Origin: Myotis daubentonii
Lineage: Eukaryota > Chordata > Mammalia > Chiroptera > Vespertilionidae
Length of the DNA stretch: 64,000 nucleotides
Reading direction: 5' to 3'
Assembly (NCBI RefSeq): GCF_963259705.1
Contig: NC_081840.1
Span: 112,626,074-112,690,073 of the forward strand
Below are positions 1-11,145 of the stretch, piece by piece. Within the stretch, counting starts at the first letter, position 1; each line of letters begins with the position of its first letter. The notes below the pieces were generated by a model. The model saw only the letters and a list, made by a program, of their open reading frames with translations. It made no database searches and was not told the DNA's origin. The translations under genes were made by a program, and so were the position numbers.

Positions 1-136
1 AAATGGAAAGAAGTCCTAGGAAGAAAGTTATTATCTCTTAAAGAAAGATACAACAGAAGCAATTACAATAAATAAATAAAACTGTTAATATATATGATAA
101 AGGGACAAGGAGGACAGATCATTAAGTTCCACATAG

Positions 137-375
137 GGCCCAAGCAGCTTTGGCTCAGTGGATAGTGTGTCAGCCTGCAGACCAAAGGGTCCCAGCTTCA
201 ATTCTGGTCAAGGGCACGTTCTTTGGCTGCAGGCTTCTCCCAGGCCCGGGCCCTGGTCAGGGCATGTGCTGGAGTCAACCAATCAATATGTTTCTCTCTG
301 TCTTTCCCTCTCTCTACCACTTTCTCTAAAGATCAATGGAAAAATATCCTCAGGTGAATATTAACAAAAACAAAA
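137..375 (+). mobile_element. Ves SINE (tRNA-derived)
   Basis: Has the vesper-bat SINE layout: a tRNA-like head with A box (tggctcagtgg) and B-box-like segment, a CT-rich tail and an A-rich end. It is flanked by an exact 13-bp target duplication, aagttccacatag, at 124-136 and 376-388. Confidence 0.93.
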
Positions 376-606
376 AAGTTCCACATAGTCCACATAGTCC
401 ACTGTGTGTCAGACAAACTGATAAGGGTAAAACCAATAATGAATTAAGTGAATACTAGTTTAGTTTGGAAGATTAGTTCCTTTCTATTACATTACTAACA
501 GGAACAGTTTCATATATCTTATCTGGTTTATAGAAATCATTCTAAATTTTTCATTTTTCATAGTTATTTCCTCCGTTACTAATTCCCTAAAAGGAAGATT
601 AAAACT

Positions 607-690
607 CTTTAATTGGAGCATATATTATTAACAGTATTGTCTATTTGCTCCATAAGGATATATGTATAAAATTTAAGATTGTAGCTTTTT
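607..690 (+). repeat. Direct repeat copy 1 of an unnamed ~100-bp segment
   Basis: From agcatatattatt to aagattgtagctttt, this resembles 3686-3770 at roughly 85% by eye; the similarity resumes after the SINE target site at 1760. It is either an old local duplication or two copies of an unrecognised ancient repeat. Confidence 0.6.
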
Positions 691-701
691 TATTTTGAAT
701 A

Positions 702-855
702 CTAGAGGCCTGATGAACGAAATCCATACAAGGGAATTGGCCCTGCCGCTGCGGCGGCTACCTCTGCCTCGCCCCCCGCCACCATGGCTTCATCTGGAAG
801 GTCGTCCGGAAGGACGTCCAGTCTAATTAGCATATTATGCTTTTATTATTATAGA
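702..855 (-). mobile_element. HeliBat-type Helitron, short deletion derivative
   Basis: In reverse orientation it starts with the CTAG 3' terminus (ctagaggcctgatgaac) and ends with the 5' terminus (...tattatgcttttattattatagA). Only 154 bp remain. Confidence 0.75.
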
Positions 856-1544
856 CTAGAGGCCCAGTGCACGGGGTTAGGGGTTGTCCCTCTGCCCAGC
901 CTGCACTCTCTCCAATCTGGGACCCCTCAAGGGATATCATCCCTCTCACAATCCAGGACTGCTGGCTCCCAACCGCTCACCTGCCTGCCTGCCTGATTGC
1001 CCCTAACCACTCCCCTGCCAGCCTGATCAATGCCTAACTGCTCCCCTGCTGTCCCGATTGCCCCTACCTGCCCTCCCCTGCCAGCCTGCTCACCCCTAAC
1101 TGTCCTCCCCTGCACGCCTGGTTGCCCCTAACTGCCCTGCCAGCCTGGTCACCCCTAACTGCCCTCCCTGCCGGCCTGGTCGCCCCTAACTGCCCTCCCC
1201 AGCAGGTCTGGTCACCCCTAACTGCCCTCCCCATAAGGTCTGGTTGCCCAAAAGTGCTCTCCCCTTCAGGTCTGGTCGCCCCTAATTGCTCTCTCTTGCA
1301 GGCCTGGTTTCCCCTAACTGCCCTCCTCTGCCAGCCGGGTCACCCCTAACTGCCCTCCCCTCCTGGCCTGATCGCCCACAACTGCCCTCCCTTTCTGGCC
1401 TGGTCCCTCCCAACTGCCCTTTCCTGGCAGCCTGATCACCCACAACTTCCCTTTCCTGCCGGCCATCTTGTGTCCACATGGGGGTGGCCATCTTGTGTGT
1501 TGGAGTGATGGTCAATTTGCATATTGCTCTTTTATTAGATAGGA
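856..1544 (-). mobile_element. HeliBat-type Helitron with internal minisatellite
   Basis: Runs from ctagaggcccagtgcac (3' terminus, reversed) to ttttattagatagga (reverse of TCCTATCTAATAAAA) and is followed by the expected T. It abuts the previous element directly. Confidence 0.9.
970..1440. repeat. Degenerate ~35-bp tandem repeat inside Helitron
   Basis: Repeats of a unit like cctggtcgcccctaactgcc, about a dozen copies. The open reading frames across it are repeats of the same low-complexity peptide and not genes. Confidence 0.85.
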
Positions 1545-2054
1545 TATTTTTATTGATTTCAGAGAGGAAGGGAGAGAGAGAGAGAAATAGGAACATCAAT
1601 GATGAATCATTGATCGGCTGCCTACTGCTTGCCCCACACTGGGGATGGAGGCCGCAACCTGGGCATGTGCCCTGACTAGGAATTGTACTGTGACCTCCTA
1701 GTTCATAGGTTGACACTCAACCACTGAACCACGATGGCCGGGCAAGATTGTAGCTTTTTAAATATCTTTGGATAGAAGTTTATTAAGGTAGCCCTTATTT
1801 TTAATGGTGAAATAGGATTATAAACACTTACTTTAGTAATTATTATTTCTTTTATTATAAGAAAGATCATTAACTTTACTAAATGGAATACTTATATATC
1901 TAGGTTATATAATGGAATTAAAATCAGTTGATATTTGTATATACTCCTATCCTATATCTTTGTAATTTTTATTCTGGCATCATATCTGAGATTGGGTTAG
2001 TTACACTTCTGCCTGAGGTGGAATTGGCATTTTTTTCCAATATCAGAATGAGCG

Positions 2055-2304
2055 TTTTTTTGTTAATCCTCACCCAAGGATATATTTTTCCCATTGATTT
2101 TTAGAGATAGTGGAAGGGAGGGGAGAGACAGAGAGAGAAACATCTATGAGAGAGAGACACATCAATTGGTTGCCTCCTGCACACACCCCAACTGGGGTCA
2201 AGGTGAGAGCCTGTAACCGAGGTAAGTGCCCTTGATCAGAATCAAAACCATGACCTCTCAGTCCATGGGTCAATGCTCTAACCATTGAGCAAACCGGCTA
2301 GGGC
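2055..2304 (-). mobile_element. Ves SINE
   Basis: Reverse copy: CT-rich tail first, tRNA-like head last (...gagcaaaccggctagggc). Near-identical flanks agaatgagc / agaattagc mark the insertion. Confidence 0.88.
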
Positions 2305-2536
2305 CAGAATTAGCTTTTAGATGGGATGAGGATATATCATTGGAGAGAGGGTAAGGTGAATACATGTGGGGAAACAAACAAATATGTGAAATGAGAAGGG
2401 GCCAATATTCTTAGAAGCCCCGGGTAGGGTTTTAGAAATCCACTGTAGTTCTAGATTGTAATGAACTCCACTGAATCCAGTTTCTTTGGTGTAAACAATT
2501 GTAGAGAAAATCTGTTATGTTTTCTAATATATAATA

Positions 2537-3520
2537 CTAGGGGCCCGGTGCACGAAATTCGTGCACTGGGTGTGTGTGGGGAGGGGAGTGTCCCTCAGCC
2601 CAGCCTGCCCCCTCTCACATACTGGGAGCCCTCAGGCGTTGACCCCCATCACCCTCTGATCGCCTGATCGGCCCCTTGCCCAGGCCTGACGCCTCCGCCA
2701 GAGGTGTCAGGCTTGGACAGGGGACCCCCATCTCCCCGTGATCACTGGCTCTGGCCCCCGCCCAGGCCTGAGGCCTCTGGCCCAGGAATCATGCCTGGGC
2801 AGGGGACCTCCATCTCCCTCTGATCACTTGCTCCACCCCCTGCCCAAGCCTGACGCCTCTGACCCAGGCTTCAGGCCTGGGCAAGGGGACCATCATATCC
2901 CCCCAATCCCCGGCTCCGCCCCCCACCCAGGCCTGATGCCTCGGCCAGAGGAGTTGACCCTCATCACCCTCCGATCACCAATCACCGGATCGGCCCCTTG
3001 ACCAGGCCTGAGGCCTCCGGCAGAGGTGTCAGGCCTGGGCAGGGGACCCCCAGGCCCCCGCGGTTGCAGGCTCTGCCCACTGCCCAGGCCTAACGTCTCT
3101 GGCCTAGGCGTCCGGCCCGGGCAGTGGGGACCCACAGCTGCAGCGGCCCCGCGATCGTGGGCTTTGCTTTAGGCCCAGGCAAGGGACCCCTAGCGCCCCG
3201 GACTGCCAGCTTCGACCGTGCCCAGCTCCCATGCTGGCTCCACCCCTACTTCCTGCTATCACTGGCCAGGGCGGAAAAGGCACCTGATTCTCTGATCGTG
3301 GCTCCCCCCTGGGTTTCTGATCACTGTCAGTGGCAGGGGGCTTCTTCCTGCTTTCCCTTTCGCCTCCCTGCATTGTGCCTACATATGCAAATTAACCGCC
3401 ATCTTGTTGGCAGTTAACTGCCAATCTTAGTTGGCAGTTAATTTGCATATAGCCCTGATTAGCCAATGAAAAGGGTATCATCGTACGCCAATTACCATTT
3501 TTCTCTTTTATTAGATAGGA
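2537..3520 (-). mobile_element. HeliBat-type Helitron, 984 bp, GC-rich
   Basis: In reverse it begins with CTAG and a hairpin (gtgcacgaaattcgtgcac, 2549-2567) and ends ttttattagatagga followed by T. The part next to the 5' end (atatgcaaattaactgcc region) matches the Helitrons at 10499 and 47587. The interior 2667-3200 is a degenerate repeat of about 75 bp with motif caggcctgacgcctc...ggcctgggcaggggacc. Confidence 0.92.
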
Positions 3521-3685
3521 TTATATTATATTATATATAAAACAAAGCCAAGTTCATTCCAGGAATTCTCTGGGAAATTCAGACTGTTATGTGGAAGATA
3601 TATAAGAAAATCCCAAATACAAAAGAGATCGAAGTAGAACCAAGTTCAGATATTATTACTGAAGCATTCATGGCTTTAGCTCCTA

Positions 3686-3785
3686 GTTGAAGCATATATT
3701 ATTAGCAGTCTTCATTGTGTATTTGCTTCATAAGGATATGTGTATAAAAGTTAAGATTGTAGCTTTTTAATTATCGTTGGGCAGA
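3686..3785 (+). repeat. Direct repeat copy 2 of the 607-690 segment
   Basis: agcatatattattagcag...aagattgtagctttttaatta matches copy 1 across the point where the SINE later inserted. No repeat family is recognised. Confidence 0.6.
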
Positions 3786-4029
3786 AACAATAATAATAAT
3801 CAAACTTCACTTGTTTGTTCAAGTTTTATAGAGCTGGATGTTCTTTCAAATAAATACAGTAAAATTATGACTGGGTTAACAGCATTTAACATGCTAGTGT
3901 GATTTTTGTACTCTTCTTTCTTTTCCTTGGCACTGGCTTCAGTTCTTTAAGATATTTCCATTCAGGTTTTCAGTATCAGACCTTAGGAAGACAGGATAGA
4001 TAGAATTTTTATTGAAACGTGGTCATTCT

Positions 4030-4243
4030 TGTCCAGATGTGGTAGATCAGTTATTGAGCATGAAACTATGAACCAGAAGATCAGAGTTCAATTCCCGGTC
4101 AGAGCACTATGCCCTTGTTGCAGACTCCATCCCCAGTGTGGGAGGCAGCTGATGAGTGATTCTCATCATTGATGTTTCTATCTCTCTCTGTCTTTTCCTT
4201 ACTCTATGAAATAAATAAGAATATATTTTTTTTTTAAAAAAAA
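4030..4243 (+). mobile_element. Ves SINE, diverged
   Basis: tRNA-like head with B-box-like agttcaattcccggtc, CT tail and A-rich end. Flanks tggtcattctt / tggtcatctta look like a decayed target duplication. It lies 217 bp upstream of the first MYO9A exon. Confidence 0.8.
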
Positions 4244-4459
4244 GAGAAGTGGTCATCTTAAATACATTTTATGTACAAATGTGCAGCCTGGATTATTGTT
4301 TAACTGCCTGACCTCAAACATCATTGTTATTTTGCTTTTCAAATATTTACATGTGTTTCTTACAGTAACTTACTAAAGGAACTTAAAAAGAAGGATGTGG
4401 AGATTTCATTATTTTTACTAAATTTCTTTTCTTTTTGGCTACTCTTTGTTGAATTGTAG

Positions 4460-4683
4460 AATTAGCTCAGTATCACCCAACACCTCCTTTGAGCCCAGAA
4501 TTGCCTGGGAGTTACCAGAAGGAGTTCAAAGAGAACAAAGAGCCCTCTCCAAAGGCAAAGCGCAAGCGAAGTGTGAAGATCAGCAGCCTGGCTTTGGAAT
4601 CTGTGCATTGGCAAAATGACTCTGTCCAGATCATAGAAAGTGCCAGTGATTTAAAGAGCATGGATGAATTTCTTCTGAAAAAG
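4460..4683 (+). CDS. MYO9A: MYO9A coding exon 1 of window (tail linker before C1)
   Basis: Starts after the acceptor ...attgtag; the first two bases complete a codon begun in the previous exon (GAA, Glu, if that base is G), giving the start (E)LAQYHPTPPLSPE. It ends after AAG, followed by the donor gtatac. It encodes 74 full codons of the myosin-IXa tail linker. Visible features are proline-directed serines (PPLSPE, EPSPK) and a basic cluster KAKRKRSVK, which suggest phosphorylation sites and possibly a membrane- or nucleus-directed basic patch (inference). No known domain falls here. A second AG at 4469-4470 would also keep the frame but would drop LAQ; the upstream one was chosen because it restores the expected peptide. 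Confidence 0.9.
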
Positions 4684-5134
4684 GTATACTTTGAATGCTG
4701 AGTTAGGTTCCTGAGCAGCTTTGACTACGGAATACTTGTATATATCAGGATATGGCCCCTAGAGATCAAGGTGACATATGCTTTATTAAATTAGATGGTC
4801 TTTCCTTTTCGAAAAAGGTGTAAATAATATACATTAGTCAGTCTGGGTAAACAGAATTTTACTTTAACTGTCATGTTATATATTCCATATGTGAAGATGA
4901 GGCTTGTTATTGCATACCATACTTGAAGTTGTTTTTCTGGTAGAACTATAGAATCATAAATGTTAGAAAGGACATTAGAAAATCATCTAGCAATAATAAA
5001 ACTTTGGCTATTAATCGTGCTTTTACCTATAATAGAGTGGTTTGCACTTTCAGGACAGTCATATGTGTTCACTATTTCATTTACCTCTTTTCAATTACTT
5101 GATTCAGTACAAAAACTCTTTCTGTGGTCCCCAG

Positions 5135-5251
5135 ATGAATGACCTAGATAATGAAGACAGCAAGAAAGACACACTAGTGGATGTTGTATTTAAAAAAGCC
5201 CTGAAAGAATTCCGGCAGAATATCTTCAGCTTTTATTCATCTGCATTGGCG
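5135..5251 (+). CDS. MYO9A: MYO9A coding exon 2 of window
   Basis: Bounded by the acceptor ...ggtccccag and the donor gtaatt, this is exactly 39 codons in phase 0 on both sides, from MNDLDNEDSKKD to FSFYSSALA. It belongs to the linker between the IQ region and the C1 domain. The opening ATG is an internal methionine and not a start codon. The acidic NDLDNEDSKKD opening is followed by a helical, hydrophobic and basic stretch. Because the exon is phase 0/0, skipping it would keep the frame. No catalytic motif is present. Confidence 0.9.
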
Positions 5252-5976
5252 GTAATTAGTATATATTTTGTAACTCAACATACAAAAAATTTGTCAATAC
5301 TGTAGAAGATAATACAGAGGCCATGTTCAACTAGAGATTTCTTTGGTTCCTTGTTTTTGTTTTAGGTATAGCTAGGGAAAAGCATACTGACTGTTCTCAG
5401 ATTAGTAACTTCCTCGAATTTCCTTAAGTAGTTTTCTTTTTCTCCCTCCTGGGTATATTTTCATCTTCCTAAGATATTGAATTTAAATATTCTATATATT
5501 ACCCAGGGACTCTACTATTTTGACTTTTCATAATCCTTTAGTTCTAGCTTCTAATTCTTATATATGTGGAATTATTATACAGTTTTTTCCAGTAGTTTTG
5601 TTCACTGATTTTTACCTATCAGTTTATATCACTTTCAGATTTACTTTATGCTTTCATATGATATTGGTTGTGTTTTAGAAAATTTATTTTATAATGCCAG
5701 ACTATAGGAGAAATTCCTAGGACTTTTTAAAATTACATTCTTTAAACTGGTTAGTATTTTGCTAAAATTTAGCAGGTTTTACTCAGCAGATATTTCACAG
5801 TATAGTAGGAATTTACATCTATAAGTACCACATGACCTCCTGGGCATGCCCATTAGAAAGTATATCAGGTTCCTAATTTTCATTCTGAATATTAACCCAA
5901 TGCAAATTGAATCAATCTTCTATATGAAAGAATTTCTTCCTAAAAACCTTAAATTTCTTCTTTTATTGCTTATTAG
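5252..5976. other. MYO9A: Intron, no recognised feature
   Basis: AT-rich intronic sequence between two MYO9A exons. No repeat or conserved element was recognised. Confidence 0.6.
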
Positions 5977-6165
5977 ATAGATGATGGGAAAAGCATACGG
6001 TATAAAGACCTCTATGCACTATTTGAGCAGATTCTGGAAAAGACCATGAGACTTGAGCAGCGAGATTGGAGAGAATCTCCAGTCAGAGTTTGGGTCAACA
6101 CTTTTAAAGTGTTTTTAGATGAATATATGAATGAATTCAAGACTTTGGATTGTATACCCCCAAAG
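5977..6165 (+). CDS. MYO9A: MYO9A coding exon 3 of window
   Basis: Lies between the acceptor tgcttattag and the donor gtaaat: 63 codons, phase 0/0, from IDDGKSIRYKDLY through VWVNTFKVFLDEYMNEF to IPPK. This is the conserved helical part of the tail linker before the C1 domain, rich in aromatic and charged residues (DLYALFEQILEKTMRLEQRDW). It has no named domain, but its conservation and intact frame mark it as coding. It sits 725 bp after the previous exon. Confidence 0.9.
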
Positions 6166-6569
6166 GTAAATATGGTATATTTTGATTTCTTAAAGGATTC
6201 AGTTATTAACTCTGCTTAAGAGTCTGTTTGAGACATCTGGTATTTGAGAAAAATATTACAGTGAAATGTCAACTTAGCATTACTTGAGATTTAACAAACT
6301 CCATTATGTCTTACAAGTTCATCAGACCATATTTTCTAAATATGTCATTTAATACATTAATACATTCTTCACTGAGATAAAATATAATGTGCCCTCAAGA
6401 TTATACCTTCAGCTCTGATAGAGGTTATTACATGAATTTTCTTTTGTAAAATGGTGGTTGAAGGTTTGAGTCACTGTATCATCTAGTGACCTTGACATGA
6501 GGATCCACAAATTATATTTCTCCTTGAAGTAGGTTTTAGGAAAATGTGTGTTTCTGGAAATCTGTAGAA

Positions 6570-6970
6570 CAGTAATAATAATATTTATTAAGTACCAGGA
6601 ATTGGTCTAGGTCAGTGGTTCTCAACCTTCCTAATGCCGCAACCCTTTAATACAGTTCCTCATGTTGTGGTGACCCCCAATTTCATTGATACAAATTGAA
6701 CATAATTAAAGCATAGTGATTAATCACAAAACAATATGTAAGTGTGTGTATATATATATATATATATGTGTGTGTTTTCCGATGGTCTTAGGTGACCCCT
6801 GTGAAAGGGTCATTCGACCCCCAAAGAGGTCGCGACCCACAGGTTGAGAACCGCTGGTCTAGGTGTTTGGTATTTTATTTAATTCTTGCTTCAGCCCTAT
6901 TAAATAACTATTATGAAATCCATTTTTCAGAGGAGTAGCAGGCTTAGAAAAAGTTATCAATGTGTTTCCT
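6570..6970 (+). mobile_element. MIR relic split by a SPIN element
   Basis: The core 'attaagtaccaggaattggtctagg' motif is broken into 6590-6612 and 6857 onward, followed by a MIR-like ccatttttcagaggagtagcaggct at 6920-6950. This is the ancient mammalian MIR pattern, interrupted at 6613-6856. Confidence 0.7.
6613..6856 (+). mobile_element. SPIN-type non-autonomous hAT element
   Basis: Starts cagtggttctcaacc and ends ggttgagaaccgctg (terminal inverted repeats), 244 bp, with a perfect 8-bp target duplication gtctaggt at 6605-6612 and 6857-6864. The sequence is the SPIN family known for scattered distribution across tetrapods, including Myotis. A (TA)n/(TG)n tract at 6746-6775 replaces part of the interior. 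Confidence 0.88.
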
Positions 6971-7669
6971 TTTAGTATCCCAGCTTAAATAATTAGCTGG
7001 GATACTGAATTATTAGGTATTAATATTATCTAATTATTAGGTATTAGGAATAGTATTAATCCTTTTTGTTATGTTACATTTTATTTTCAGTTATTCTTGT
7101 TATATGTTTTTAGATTTACAAACTACATTAAATCATTTTTGAAGTAGTCAGATACAAATAAATCCTTAGAAGTTCTTCTGTTCTAGATCTAGGTTAAGGT
7201 CTTTGTTATGCAGAAGATTTTTACTAGGCTTATACAGTGTTTGTTTATAATTTTAAAAGGTTAGGCTTCAATTGTTCTATACTATGGTTATCAGGAAATG
7301 TCATATGTAAAAGAACTCTTTTGTGTTCCACATGCTAGTTTTTTATATTTAGCTCTGAGATAGTTTTCTAGAGCCAAAATAGGGAAAATGCAATCTTTGT
7401 CATTAGTAATCATTTAATTAATGAGTAAAATAAAATCATTTAAATTAATATGGTGTGGTCTCTGGACAGAACTGAGGTTTAAAAAGAAAATAATTTCTAA
7501 AGTATCCTTTCATTCTGTTGTTTTTATGAATATTGTTTTAGCAAACTTCAAATTTTATCACATTTGCTTACTCTATTACCTTTTGAGCAAAAATCTTAGC
7601 ATTTGCAAAGAAGTAAGAAAGTATGTTGGTCTTTGTTATATCACAGTTTTTATATTTATTTCCCACCAG
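6971..7669. other. MYO9A: Intron, no recognised feature
   Basis: AT-rich sequence before the basic micro-exon. It includes a short run of attaggtatta-type repeats near 7012-7050. Nothing else was recognised. Confidence 0.5.
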
Positions 7670-7717
7670 GTGCCAAAAACAGAAAGAAAGAAAAGAAGGA
7701 AAAAAGAAACTGATTTA
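7670..7717 (+). CDS. MYO9A: MYO9A coding exon 4 of window (basic micro-exon)
   Basis: A 16-codon exon (VPKTERKKRRKKETDL) between a strong pyrimidine-rich acceptor ending caccag and a consensus donor gtaagt. Ten of the 16 residues are charged, and the KKRRKK run resembles a nuclear-localisation or phosphoinositide-binding basic patch placed just before the C1 domain (inference). Being 48 bp and phase 0/0 it could be skipped without shifting frame. The donor GT begins at 7718; extending by one base would break the phase of the next exon. Confidence 0.88.
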
Positions 7718-7904
7718 GTAAGTCATAGTCTTTTATGCTATAAAAAAGGTAATTTTTAGACTAGCAGTCTGAAGCATATCATACCATATTTATGTGGCTG
7801 TGTTTAAGGAATAAGTTTATCAGTTGCCTATAATGTAATCATTTTTGGCTTTAAAATATTTGGAATGACATGTGGCTTTGTCTTTTGTGATTTGACTTGT
7901 TATC

Positions 7905-8022
7905 AGTGGTGGCTCCCTAAAATGGCTGGCTGACTTCAAACCTACTAAACTGTGTGATAATAAATGGGTATTGTTTTAAGCTGATAAGTTTATGGTAATT
8001 TGTTACAGTAGCAATAGAAAAC
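7905..8022 (+). mobile_element. MaLR-type LTR 3' fragment
   Basis: The stretch tgtgtgataataaatgggta...ggtaatttgttacagtagcaatagaaaac matches the familiar 3' end of mammalian MLT/THE-type LTRs. It is a fragment and carries no coding sequence. Confidence 0.6.
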
Positions 8023-8133
8023 ATATAATAGCTGTGCATAGAAATATGTTTTACAGCTGTCTAATATTCCTTGCCGGACCTTTGGGTTATTTCTAGTCTT
8101 CTGCTGTTACAAACAGTAATGGCACAGTCAGTA

Positions 8134-8137
<4 letters not shown>

Positions 8138-8169
<32 letters not shown>
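8138..8169. repeat. (GT)n microsatellite
   Basis: About 16 GT units inside the L1 fragment. Confidence 0.95.
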
Positions 8170-8170
<1 letters not shown>

Positions 8171-8406
8171 GTGTGTAAATGTGTAAGTGAGTGGGGGGTT
8201 ATTCTTAGAATTGGAATTACTGGGTCAAAATGCATCTGTTATTTTTATAAATATTGCTTTGTTTCCCCATAGGGGTAATCTCATTTTTCAGTTTCAACAG
8301 TAATATCTGAATATGGGTTGTTAAATTTTTAGATTTTTTGCCAGTTTGATAGACAAGGAATATTGTATCTCCTTATAGTTTTAATTTTATTTTATCTTAT
8401 TATCAA

Positions 8407-9085
8407 CTAGAGGCCTGGTGCATGAAATTCGTGCACTCGCAGGAGAGGGATGCTGGGGGTGCCTCAGCCTGGCCTGCGCCCTCTCGCATTCCGGGAACCC
8501 TTGGGGGATGTCCGACTGACGACATAGGCCCAAGCCATCAGTTGGACACTTTTAGCGCTGCTGTGGAGGTGGGAGAGGCTCCCGCCACCGCCACTGTGCT
8601 TGCCAGCCATGAGCCCAGCTTCTGACTGAGTGGCGCTCCCCCCTGTGGGAGCGCACTGACTACCAGGGGGAAGCACCTGCATTGCGTGGGATTAGGCTGA
8701 AACTGGCTCTCCAACATCCGCTGAGGGGTCCCAGATTGTGAGAGGGTGCAGGCCAGGTCGAGGAACCCCACAGGTGCATAATTGGGGCCGGGGAGGGACG
8801 CGGGAGGTTGGCCAGCCGGGGCGGGACTGTGGGAGGGCTCCAGGGTGTGTCCGGCCCATCTCGCTTAGTCCTGATCAGCTGGACCCCAGCAGCAAGCTAA
8901 CCTACCAGTCGGAGTATCTGCCCCCTGGTGCACGTCATAGCAACTGGTCAACTATCTGCCCCTTGGTGGTCAGTGCACGTCATAGTGAGCAGTTTAGCAG
9001 CCTTAGCATATCATTAGCATATTACGCTTTAATTGGTTGAATGGATGACTGGACACTTAGCATATTAGGCTTATATTATATAGGA
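8407..9085 (-). mobile_element. HeliBat-type Helitron, 679 bp
   Basis: Reverse orientation: ctagaggcctggtgcatgaaattcgtgcac at the left, and ...ttaggcttatattatatagga followed by T at the right. The interior has the shared module 'ccctggtggtcagtgcac' also seen in the elements at 15695, 25706, 46712 and 57853. Confidence 0.92.
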
Positions 9086-10498
9086 TAGGATGAGTTTATC
9101 TCTTTTTATGCTTAAGTACCATTTGCATTTTTCCTCATGTCCTGTATGTTTATGTTCAATCCCCATTTTTCTATTGAGGTTTTGGTCTTTTCTTTCTCAA
9201 TTTCTAGGAATTTTATATATGAAGCAGATTACCTTTTGTCTGTGATATAAGTTGCAAATATGTTTTCCCATTTTGTCTGTTGTTTTTTGACCTGCCTTTT
9301 GATGTTACTTGCTGTATAGATTTTTACTTTTACAAAATTAGACTTACCAATCTTTTCTTTCATAGGCTCTGAATTTAGAGTCTCAATTAAACTTTCCCCT
9401 ACTTAAAGGTTAAAAAGAAATTCTAAATTTTTATCTCCTAACATTTTAATGGTCACCTTTTTTTTGCATTTAAATTCTAAGTGGAGTTTATCCTGATGTA
9501 TAGTATGAGATACAAATATAGTTTTACCTCTTATCAAATCTAATATCATTTATTTAAAAGTCCATCTTTTTGAGATGTCACCCTTTTTATGTTCTAAATT
9601 CCCCTTTATGCATTGATCTTTCTTATTCTGTTCCATTAGTTGATCTGAATATTCATGAGTTAATTTCACATTATGTTAATTATTAAATTTTTCTTATGTG
9701 TGATAGTTGGCAGGGCTAAATCCTCCTTAATTAATTTTCTCTTTTAGAACTTTTCTGGCTATTCCTTCTTGTTTTTCCATATGAACTTTGAATTTACTTG
9801 TCTAGTTTGTTGAGGCAAAAATATATTAGTTGTGTTTTTTTTTTGCTTCCCTTATAAGTTAATATAGAACTGACATCTTTATAATTTTGAATCTTTTCAC
9901 GTTTGTTTTTGTATTCTTTAGGAAGGGTTTTAAAGTTTTTCATATATAGGTTTTTATTATTTCATGTTACATCTATTTCTGGGAATTTTATCTCAGCAGA
10001 GAGAATCACTGTAGTTCATAGTATGTGTATATCCTTCTATACTTTTTCTCTACTTATATAAACTCTTTAATCTGGTGGTTCTCAAAGTAATCTTCAGGTA
10101 AAACTGCTGACAACTTAGCTCAAATCAGGGGTTTCTGGGATACTTTGAGGGATTTTGCAAGATCAAAACTATTTTCATAATAATAATATTATTTTTCTTC
10201 TTCACTGAGTTAACAATCATAGGTAAAACTGCTGACAACTTAGCTCAAATCAGGTCAGTTGCTCCAAATGGGAATGGGAAAAATTCAATAGCTGCAAATA
10301 ATGGTTGTCTCAAAAAAATAAAATCTCTTGTACAATTTAACTGTAAACTGATATAGCCTTTAAAAAACTGTGACAAATATAACAAAATTTATAATTTTAA
10401 AGTATACAGCTTAATGTGGTTTAGTAATAGTCATGCACTACATAAGGACATTTCATTCAATCATGAACTGCATATTCAATGGTGGTCCCATCTATATA

Positions 10499-11145
10499 TC
10501 CTATCTAATAAAAGAGAAACTTGGTAATTGGCGTACGACCGCTACCCTTCCCATTAGCTAATCAGCAAGATATGCAAATTAACTGTCAGCCAAGATGGCG
10601 GCCGGCAGCCAGGCAGCTTGAAACTAACATGAGGCTTGCTTGCTTCAGTGACGGAGGACTCCAACGTTCCCCGCCTGCCGCTGCAGGCCTCTGAGCTGCC
10701 AGTTTGAAACATAGTTACAAAAATAGAAGCTAAACAAAACGGGAGAAACCAGCTTTCAGCTAGCCGGGATCTCAGACCTGGAGTTGATACAGAGTTTCGA
10801 TTGTAGAACCTAAACAAACCAGATACCTGCTTTAAGGACCGGAGGCCTAAGAGATGGAGCCTCAGAGCTAAAGCTGGCTCAGAATAAAAAAAAAATAAAA
10901 GAAAGAAAGAAAAAAAGGAGCAGTTGGGAGCTTCAGTCCCAGCCTGAAAACAGCCCTCAGCCCCTCATCCAGACTGGCCAGGCACCCCAGTGGGGACCCC
11001 CACCCTGAAGGGTGTGTGACCAGCTGCAAACAGCCATCATCCCCTCATCCAGGCTGGCCAGGCACCCCAGTGGGGACCCTCACCCTTATCCGGGACACCC
11101 TTCAGGGCAAACCAGCCAGCCCCCACCCATGCACCAGGCCTCTAT
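10499..11145 (+). mobile_element. HeliBat-type Helitron, first unit of fused composite
   Basis: Starts TCCTATCTAATAAAAGAG and ends gcaccaggcctcta, where the next element begins. It contains atatgcaaattaactgtcagccaagatggcgg. It is closely similar to 47587-48177 except for internal indels (for example around 10740-10870). Confidence 0.88.

Larger units (their letters stand above)
691..1743 (-). mobile_element. Ves SINE split by two Helitrons
   Basis: The SINE body is 1545-1743 in reverse and its A-tail end is 691-701; the pieces are separated by Helitron sequence at 702-1544. A 16-bp target duplication, aagattgtagcttttt, lies at 675-690 and 1744-1759, showing that both pieces belong to one insertion. 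Confidence 0.88.
8035..10070 (-). mobile_element. Old L1 fragment, antisense, split by a Helitron
   Basis: T-rich antisense L1 ORF2 sequence (for example attactgggtcaaaatgcatctg and attctgttccattagttgatctg) on both sides of the Helitron at 8407-9085. Many stops; non-functional. Confidence 0.75.

Noticed and set aside
2738..3417. Possible small genes or CpG-rich promoter in the GC-rich stretch
   Set aside because: It lies wholly inside a Helitron with clear ends and is built of degenerate ~75-bp repeats.
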